Source: Arenibacter sp. P308M17
GTDB taxonomy: Bacteria > Bacteroidota > Bacteroidia > Flavobacteriales > Flavobacteriaceae
Length of the DNA: 64,000 bases
Reading direction: 5' to 3'
Assembly: GCF_003426735.1 (NCBI RefSeq)
Contig: NZ_QVON01000010.1
Span: 1 to 64,000, forward strand
In this document: piece after piece, positions 58,990-64,000 of the stretch
Position numbering within the stretch: position 1 is the stretch's first letter
Layout: each line of letters begins with the position of its first letter
Notes under the pieces: generated by a model
Told to the model about the DNA's origin: nothing
The model's database searches: none
What the model saw: only the letters and a program-made list of their open reading frames with translations
Translations under genes and position numbers: made by a program

Positions 58990-59856
58990 GTGAAATCCGC
59001 ATTACAAAAATCGCCCATTCCCAACTCCCACGCCTTTGTTGCCAAATTATTGCGTCAGCCCAATTTTGACCCTATTTGGCATTTCCATCCGGAATACCAA
59101 CTATTTATGGTGTTAAAAGGTAGTGGCACCCGATTTATAGGAGACCATGTAAAGCACTATAAGGAAGGGGACATCACCCTTACAGGACCCAATTTGCCCC
59201 ATATGTGGAGGAGCGACACCGAAGGCTACGCTGTTGAGGAAATTTTATGGTCCGAGGGGATCGTAGTTTATTTTCATGACGATTTTATTGGTCAGAGCCT
59301 CTTACAAAAGGAAGAAATGATCAAACTAAGGCAATTGTTCCAAAAAAGTTTGAGGGGACTGGATGTTTCCGGAAAAACTGCGGATAGCATACGTACCATG
59401 ATCCACAACCTCTTGCACCTTGAGGGGATGGAAAGTGTTCTGGAGCTGTTCAAAATTCTGAACTGCCTTGCCAATACCACGGAAAGCACAATACTAGCCA
59501 GTCCCGGCTATACCAATTCCTTAAAGGAAGGTGACACCGAAAGAATGAATATGGTACACGCCTATGTTATGAAGAATTTCAAGGACAAAATAGAATTGGG
59601 CACGGTAGCCTCCTTGGCCAATATGACCCCTACCTCCTTTAGCAGATACTTTAAGGTACATGCCAACAAAACATTTTCCGAATTTTTAAGTGAAATTAGA
59701 ATTGGTTATGCCTGCAAACTACTGATCGAAAATAAAATGAATATTGGCCAGGCCTGCTACGAAAGCGGCTTTCACACCCTTTCCAATTTCAACAAACAGT
59801 TCAAGGCCATAACCAATAGAACCCCGCTTTCCTACAAAAAGGAATATAGCCCCTGA
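58990..59856 (+). CDS. AraC-family transcriptional regulator
   Basis: A 288-residue regulator. The N-terminal cupin sensor (about 30-110; PIWHFHPEYQLFMVLKGSGTRFIGD, then LTGPNLPHMWRSD) probably binds a sugar. The C-terminal double helix-turn-helix (about 190-285) includes IELGTVASLANMTPTSFSRYFK and NIGQACYESGFHTLSNFNKQFK. It starts with GTG. It is divergent from the ThuA/dehydrogenase operon, which it likely controls. Confidence 0.92.
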   Translation: MKSALQKSPIPNSHAFVAKLLRQPNFDPIWHFHPEYQLFMVLKGSGTRFIGDHVKHYKEGDITLTGPNLPHMWRSDTEGYAVEEILWSEGIVVYFHDDFIGQSLLQKEEMIKLRQLFQKSLRGLDVSGKTADSIRTMIHNLLHLEGMESVLELFKILNCLANTTESTILASPGYTNSLKEGDTERMNMVHAYVMKNFKDKIELGTVASLANMTPTSFSRYFKVHANKTFSEFLSEIRIGYACKLLIENKMNIGQACYESGFHTLSNFNKQFKAITNRTPLSYKKEYSP

Positions 59857-59932
59857 ACAAACAGCAAGCATACTCCTGGCCCATATTTTTTGGATCGATA
59901 ATTACTTTAATTAAATACGTAGTTTTGCACTT

Positions 59933-61489
59933 ATGGTAAGAAACATTCAGCTCAGGACCACTTTATTGGAAGAATCGGCCGAAGATATCCTTAGAAAGAA
60001 GGCTTCGGAATATTTGGGTATCCCCATTGGGGAAATTTCCAAGGTAGACGTAGTCCGGAAATCCATAGATGCCCGTAAACCTACCATATATTTCAATTAT
60101 AAGGTTTCGGTTTATTTCAATGAACCTCCTCCAAAGACCAAAGAATACGGTTTTGGTTATAAAGACGTATCCAAAGCTAAAAAAATACATATTATAGGAT
60201 TTGGACCTGCAGGGATGTATGCTGCGCTGCGCTGTATTGAATTGGGATATAGGCCCATTGTCCTGGAAAGGGGTAAAAATGTTAAAGATCGTAGGCGCGA
60301 CCTAAAGGCCATTAACAGGGACCATTTGGTAAACGAAGACTCCAATTATTGCTTTGGGGAAGGAGGTGCAGGTACTTATTCCGATGGCAAATTGTACACC
60401 CGAAGCTTAAAAAGAGGGGATGTAAGGCGAATCTTTGAAAATTTGGTATTCCACGGTGCTACCGAGCAAATACTCATAGATGCCCACCCGCACATAGGTA
60501 CCAACAAATTACCCAAACTAGTACAGAACATTAGGGAAACTATTCTGAAATTTGGTGGTGAAGTACATTTTCGGACCAAGGTGGTGGATATTGCCATTAT
60601 CAATAACGCCATTAAGGCCATTGTTCTGCAGGATGGTTCCGAAATGCAAGTGGAAAGGGTTATTTTGGCAACGGGCCACTCGGCCAGGGATATCTATTAC
60701 CTCCTGAACAGCAAAAAAATTGCCTTACAGGCCAAATCATTTGCCATGGGGGTCCGGGTAGAACACCCCCAACATATTATAGATAGTATACAGTACCACT
60801 GCAAAGGGCAACGGAACCAATTACTCCCTGCAGCCTCCTATAGTCTGGTAGAGCAAGTGAAGGATAGGGGCGTATACTCCTTCTGTATGTGCCCGGGCGG
60901 CTTTATAGTTCCTGCGGCGACCGCCCCGGGAGAAGTAGTCGTCAACGGTATGTCTCCTTCCAAAAGAAACAATCTATTTGCCAATTCCGGCATGGTAGTT
61001 GAAATAAATGCAGATCTCGATCTTCAAAAATACGGACACCATGGGGCATTGAAGGGCTTGGAATATCAAAAAGATCTGGAGCGATTGGCCTTTACCTCAG
61101 GTGGGCGTACACAAACAGCACCCGCACAGCGACTTACCGACTTTGTGGAAGGAAAACTTTCCAACGACCTTAATTCCACTTCCTATCAGCCGGGATTGAA
61201 ATCCGCTCCCTTGCATTCACTTTTGCCAAAATTGATCGGCAGCAGGTTACGTTTGGGCTTTGCGGCATTTGGAGAAAAAATGAAGGGCTACTACACTTCG
61301 GAAGCCAATGTGGTAGGAGTGGAATCAAGAACCTCCTCCCCCGTAAACATCCCCAGAAATGAAAATTTGGAACATCCGGAAATAAAGGGCCTGTTTCCCT
61401 GCGGGGAAGGTGGTGGTTATGCCGGTGGTATTGTATCGGCGGCCATGGACGGGGAACGGTGTGCGGAAGCCGCTGTTGTTGGATTATAA
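59933..61489 (+). CDS. NAD(P)/FAD-dependent oxidoreductase, COG2509-type
   Basis: A 518-residue FAD-binding protein. The FAD-binding motif is IIGFGPAGMYAALRCIELGYRPIVLERGK, followed by CFGEGGAGTYSDGKLYTR and VERVILATGHSARDI, and the C-terminal FPCGEGGGYAGGIVSAAMDGE. An N-terminal domain of about 80 residues (TLLEESAEDILRKKASEYLG) precedes the FAD site. The family is conserved in bacteria with no settled substrate. Confidence 0.9.
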   Translation: MVRNIQLRTTLLEESAEDILRKKASEYLGIPIGEISKVDVVRKSIDARKPTIYFNYKVSVYFNEPPPKTKEYGFGYKDVSKAKKIHIIGFGPAGMYAALRCIELGYRPIVLERGKNVKDRRRDLKAINRDHLVNEDSNYCFGEGGAGTYSDGKLYTRSLKRGDVRRIFENLVFHGATEQILIDAHPHIGTNKLPKLVQNIRETILKFGGEVHFRTKVVDIAIINNAIKAIVLQDGSEMQVERVILATGHSARDIYYLLNSKKIALQAKSFAMGVRVEHPQHIIDSIQYHCKGQRNQLLPAASYSLVEQVKDRGVYSFCMCPGGFIVPAATAPGEVVVNGMSPSKRNNLFANSGMVVEINADLDLQKYGHHGALKGLEYQKDLERLAFTSGGRTQTAPAQRLTDFVEGKLSNDLNSTSYQPGLKSAPLHSLLPKLIGSRLRLGFAAFGEKMKGYYTSEANVVGVESRTSSPVNIPRNENLEHPEIKGLFPCGEGGGYAGGIVSAAMDGERCAEAAVVGL

Positions 61490-61531
61490 GCTCTATTTTT
61501 TGATTTAAACGGTTTATCCAAACTAATCCAC

Positions 61532-61559
61532 TACCTTTGCCGCTTATTTTACACACTAC
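61532..61559 (+). promoter_or_regulatory. Shared TACCTTTGCCGCTT box before the second helicase
   Basis: TACCTTTG at 61532-61539 fits the -7 consensus, and the 14 bp TACCTTTGCCGCTT is identical to that at 18415-18428 before the other DEAD-box gene. No TTG lies at the ideal distance. The start codon follows 21 bp later, at 61560. Confidence 0.4.
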
Positions 61560-62828
61560 ATGACATTCAAAGAATTAGGTATTATAGAGCCTATCCTAAA
61601 GGCCCTGACGGCAGAAGGCTATACAAATCCAACCCCTATACAGGAAAAATCCATACCCATATTGCTAAAAGGAAAGGATTTATTGGGTTGCGCACAAACT
61701 GGAACCGGTAAAACAGCGGCATTTTCCATACCCATTATACAACAATTGGTGATGGACAGGGAGACTGATCAACAACAACGAAAAATTAGAACCTTGGTGA
61801 TCACCCCTACAAGGGAGCTTGCCATACAGATTGGAGAAAATTTTACCTCGTATTCCCGATTTACAGGAATAAAAAACACCGTTATTTATGGTGGCATCAA
61901 ACAGGGAAGGCAAACAGATGCCCTTAGAAAAGGGGTGGATGTACTAATTGCCACACCAGGAAGGTTATTGGACCTTATGAACCAGGGCTTTATCTCCTTA
62001 AGGGATATTAAATATGCCGTATTGGATGAGGCCGATCAAATGTTGGACATGGGCTTTATCCACGATATTAAAAAGATAATAGCCAAGCTACCGGAAAATA
62101 GACAATCCCTTTTCTTTTCCGCTACCATGCCACCGGCAATAGTAGAGCTTTCAAAGAAAATATTGGGAGATTTTGAACGCGTTACCATAAAACCCCAACA
62201 GGCCACTGCGGAAAAAGTTGAACAGGGCGTTTATTTTGTTACCAAAAAAAACAAGCCCAACCTCCTTATCCATCTACTGGAAAAGGATCCCAACGATTCC
62301 GCCCTTGTTTTTTCACGTACCAAGCACGGTGCCAATAAAATAGTAAAACAACTGGCCAAAGCAGATATTAAGGCCGATGCCATTCACGGCAATAAATCCC
62401 AGAATGCCCGCCAAAAAGCTCTCGGCGATTTTAAGGACGGGGAATTAAAGGTCCTTATCGCAACCGACATTGCTGCCAGGGGAATAGATGTTGAGGAACT
62501 TTCCTTGGTTATCAATTATGACCTGCCCAACGTTCCTGAAACTTATGTACATCGTATAGGTAGAACAGGCAGGGCAAGTGCAAGTGGGATCGCGCTATCC
62601 TTTTGTGATGCTGAGGAGCGACCCTACCTTAAGGATATCCAAAAATTAATAAATCAGCAGGTTCCGGTGATTACAGACCACCCTTATGTGGATGATGGAT
62701 CGGAAGAGATACCCTTGGAAGAGAAGAAACATCACAATAACAGGCAAAAACAAAAATCTGGGCACTCCAATCCCAGGGGCGGCAGAACCAACAACCGCAG
62801 CAGAAATAATAGATCTAAAAGGGATTAG
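61560..62828 (+). CDS. DEAD-box RNA helicase, RhlE-like
   Basis: A 422-residue helicase with the minimal core plus a basic tail. Motifs: FKELGIIEPIL and NPTPIQEKSIP (Q), AQTGTGKTAAF (I), PTRELAIQI, TPGRLLDL, DEAD in VLDEADQML, SAT, ALVFSRTKHGANK, ATDIAARGIDVEEL, HRIGRTGRA. The last 40 residues are basic and Asn/Arg/Gly-rich. RhlE-type helicases act in ribosome assembly and RNA turnover. Confidence 0.94.
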   Translation: MTFKELGIIEPILKALTAEGYTNPTPIQEKSIPILLKGKDLLGCAQTGTGKTAAFSIPIIQQLVMDRETDQQQRKIRTLVITPTRELAIQIGENFTSYSRFTGIKNTVIYGGIKQGRQTDALRKGVDVLIATPGRLLDLMNQGFISLRDIKYAVLDEADQMLDMGFIHDIKKIIAKLPENRQSLFFSATMPPAIVELSKKILGDFERVTIKPQQATAEKVEQGVYFVTKKNKPNLLIHLLEKDPNDSALVFSRTKHGANKIVKQLAKADIKADAIHGNKSQNARQKALGDFKDGELKVLIATDIAARGIDVEELSLVINYDLPNVPETYVHRIGRTGRASASGIALSFCDAEERPYLKDIQKLINQQVPVITDHPYVDDGSEEIPLEEKKHHNNRQKQKSGHSNPRGGRTNNRSRNNRSKRD

Positions 62829-62942
62829 TAAGTATTTAAAAATTCAGATATTTATCCTTTAAAAGGAAATATACTTAAAGTGTAAATCACTTCATCAAAT
62901 GAAACTTTCATGTGACCATAGAACAACATTAAATTTAAACAG

Positions 62943-63785
62943 ATGAAAAATATACTTACCACCATTCTAATAGGCTTGGCCCTCTTTGTAAATCCGGACG
63001 CCTCATATACCCAATCTACCAATCTTATCAGTTTTAACATAAGATACGACAATACCTCCGATACGATCAATAATTGGAATAAGCGCAAGGCTTCCTTGGC
63101 TTCGCTAATTCAACACTATGATGCCGATATCATAGGTATTCAGGAAGGCCTCCACCATCAGGTGGATTATTTGAACAAAACCCTCAATGGCTATTCCTAT
63201 GTGGGAGTGGGCCGGGACGATGGACAACAAAAAGGAGAGTACTCCGCCATTTTCTACAACAATGCCAATTTTAAGGTAGTAAAAACGAATACCTTCTGGT
63301 TATCCGAAACCCCGGAAACAGTATCGGTTGGCTGGGATGCCTCTATGGAGAGAATCTGCACCTATGCCCTGTTCGAAAATACGAAGACCAAAAAACAATT
63401 TTGGGTCTTTAACACCCATTTTGATCACAGGGGAATGCAGGCCAGGGTAAATTCTGCCGAACTCATTTATAAAAAAATTAAGGAAATAAACACCACCGAC
63501 CTTCCGGTAATCCTAATGGGCGATTTTAATCTGACCCCTGACACCGCACCTATTCTATATTTAAAAAAGTACTTAACAGACGCCAAGGGAATTTCGAAAA
63601 AAAAGTTCTACGGACCCATAGGTACTTTTAACGGTTTTGAACAGGACAGAATTTTGGAAAATAGGATAGACTATATTTTTGTAAATAAAATAGAGGTTCT
63701 TTCCTATACCCACATTGACGACAGAATGCCCAATAACATGCATATCTCGGACCATTTGCCCGTTCTGATGATGATAAAGGATTAA
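62943..63785 (+). CDS. Endonuclease/exonuclease/phosphatase family protein, exported
   Basis: A 280-residue protein with signal peptide (NILTTILIGLALFVNPDASYTQS). The EEP fold motifs are visible: LISFNIRYDN (Asn), IIGIQEGLHHQVDYL (Glu), VFNTHFDHRGMQAR (His), ILMGDFNLTPDT (Asp/Asn) and HISDHLPVLMMI (Asp/His). The family cleaves phosphoesters in nucleic acids, lipids or sugar phosphates; the export signal suggests an extracytoplasmic substrate. Confidence 0.92.
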   Translation: MKNILTTILIGLALFVNPDASYTQSTNLISFNIRYDNTSDTINNWNKRKASLASLIQHYDADIIGIQEGLHHQVDYLNKTLNGYSYVGVGRDDGQQKGEYSAIFYNNANFKVVKTNTFWLSETPETVSVGWDASMERICTYALFENTKTKKQFWVFNTHFDHRGMQARVNSAELIYKKIKEINTTDLPVILMGDFNLTPDTAPILYLKKYLTDAKGISKKKFYGPIGTFNGFEQDRILENRIDYIFVNKIEVLSYTHIDDRMPNNMHISDHLPVLMMIKD

Positions 63786-63900
63786 GTTGGGTGAGCGTAT
63801 TTGAGCACTGAACAGCGTATAAAACAAATACGCCTGCCCATTGTAGAAACAAAAATCTGGATGAAGTATTTAAAATTTTCATAGACAATTTATCAAAAAG

Positions 63901-64000
63901 ATGAATCTGGATAAAGAAAAGCAACTTGCTGCCAAAGAGGCCGTAAAATATGTTAAAAGCGGAATGACCGTTGGTTTGGGCACAGGCTCCACGGCAGCCC
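63901..64000 (+). CDS. rpiA: Ribose-5-phosphate isomerase A, truncated by the window end
   Basis: The ATG at 63901 opens MNLDKEKQLAAKEAVKYVKSG, then MTVGLGTGSTAA, cut by the window edge at 33 codons. The VGLGTGSTA phosphate-binding loop is the RpiA signature. Together with zwf, pgl and gnd in this window it would extend the pentose phosphate pathway. It is not complete, so later motifs are unseen. Confidence 0.85.
   Translation, partial: MNLDKEKQLAAKEAVKYVKSGMTVGLGTGSTAA

Noticed and set aside
62852-63088. 78-residue minus-strand frame opposite the EEP-family hydrolase
   Set aside because: Overlaps the signal peptide and core of a well supported gene on the other strand.
1-64000. CRISPR arrays, tRNAs, transposase or phage genes
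   Set aside because: No regularly spaced repeats, clover-leaf tRNA patterns or transposase and integrase motifs were recognised by reading; a tRNAscan or ISfinder search was not possible.

Overview
The window looks like a chromosomal segment of a marine-type Flavobacteriaceae (Bacteroidota). No marker gene was compared. The basis is gene content (DUF4294, DUF4252, DUF6495-like, 2TM-domain and LETM1-related families, PriA, RmuC, flavobacterial S41 lipoproteins) and several TTG-N19/20-TAnnTTTG promoters, the Bacteroidota sigma-A signature. I see no prophage, transposase, integrase, CRISPR array or tRNA. The left edge is the 5' leader of a minus-strand rRNA operon with two tandem promoters; the 16S gene itself lies outside.

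Layout. 0.6-12 kb: housekeeping genes (M42 peptidase, Nudix, hisS, the rpsF-rpsR-rplI operon, a LytTR regulator, priA, a DUF2147 protein, a YihY-type membrane protein, nadC). 12-27 kb: rlmH, a fused SerB-SerA enzyme, a SatD/DUF3307 pair, rdgB, a cold-shock-type DEAD-box helicase, a metallophosphoesterase, trmH, a sirtuin and purB. 26.5-28.6 kb: an ECF sigma / anti-sigma-like / two DUF4252 operon. 28.8-32 kb: two tandem S41 protease lipoproteins. 32.3-39.1 kb: a cobalamin uptake island, in which a B12 riboswitch controls a BtuB-type receptor and a BtuG-like beta-propeller lipoprotein, with BtuF, BtuC and BtuD-type ABC genes on the other strand. 39-46 kb: rmuC, a thioesterase and the oxidative pentose phosphate genes (pgl, zwf, gnd); rpiA begins at the right edge. 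47.5-52 kb: a LETM1-related protein and a LytS/LytTR two-component cluster with several 2TM-domain proteins, one of them a pseudogene. 53-60 kb: an AraC regulator divergent from a sugar-oxidation gene set that includes an 1168-residue ThuA/dehydrogenase/HEAT/cupredoxin protein. 60-64 kb: an FAD oxidoreductase, an RhlE-like helicase, a secreted EEP-family hydrolase and the start of rpiA.

The intergenic DNA is rich in small palindromic elements: two inverted copies of a 150-180 bp element, a 183 bp palindrome whose ends form the stop codons of two convergent genes, a family of short REP-like hairpins, and a tandem pair of 155-161 bp units carrying an identical terminator hairpin. The least explained signals are these elements, the 2TM/LytTR cluster with its kinase-2TM fusion and decayed paralogue, the BtuD gene without a normal start codon, and the five-part ThuA protein.
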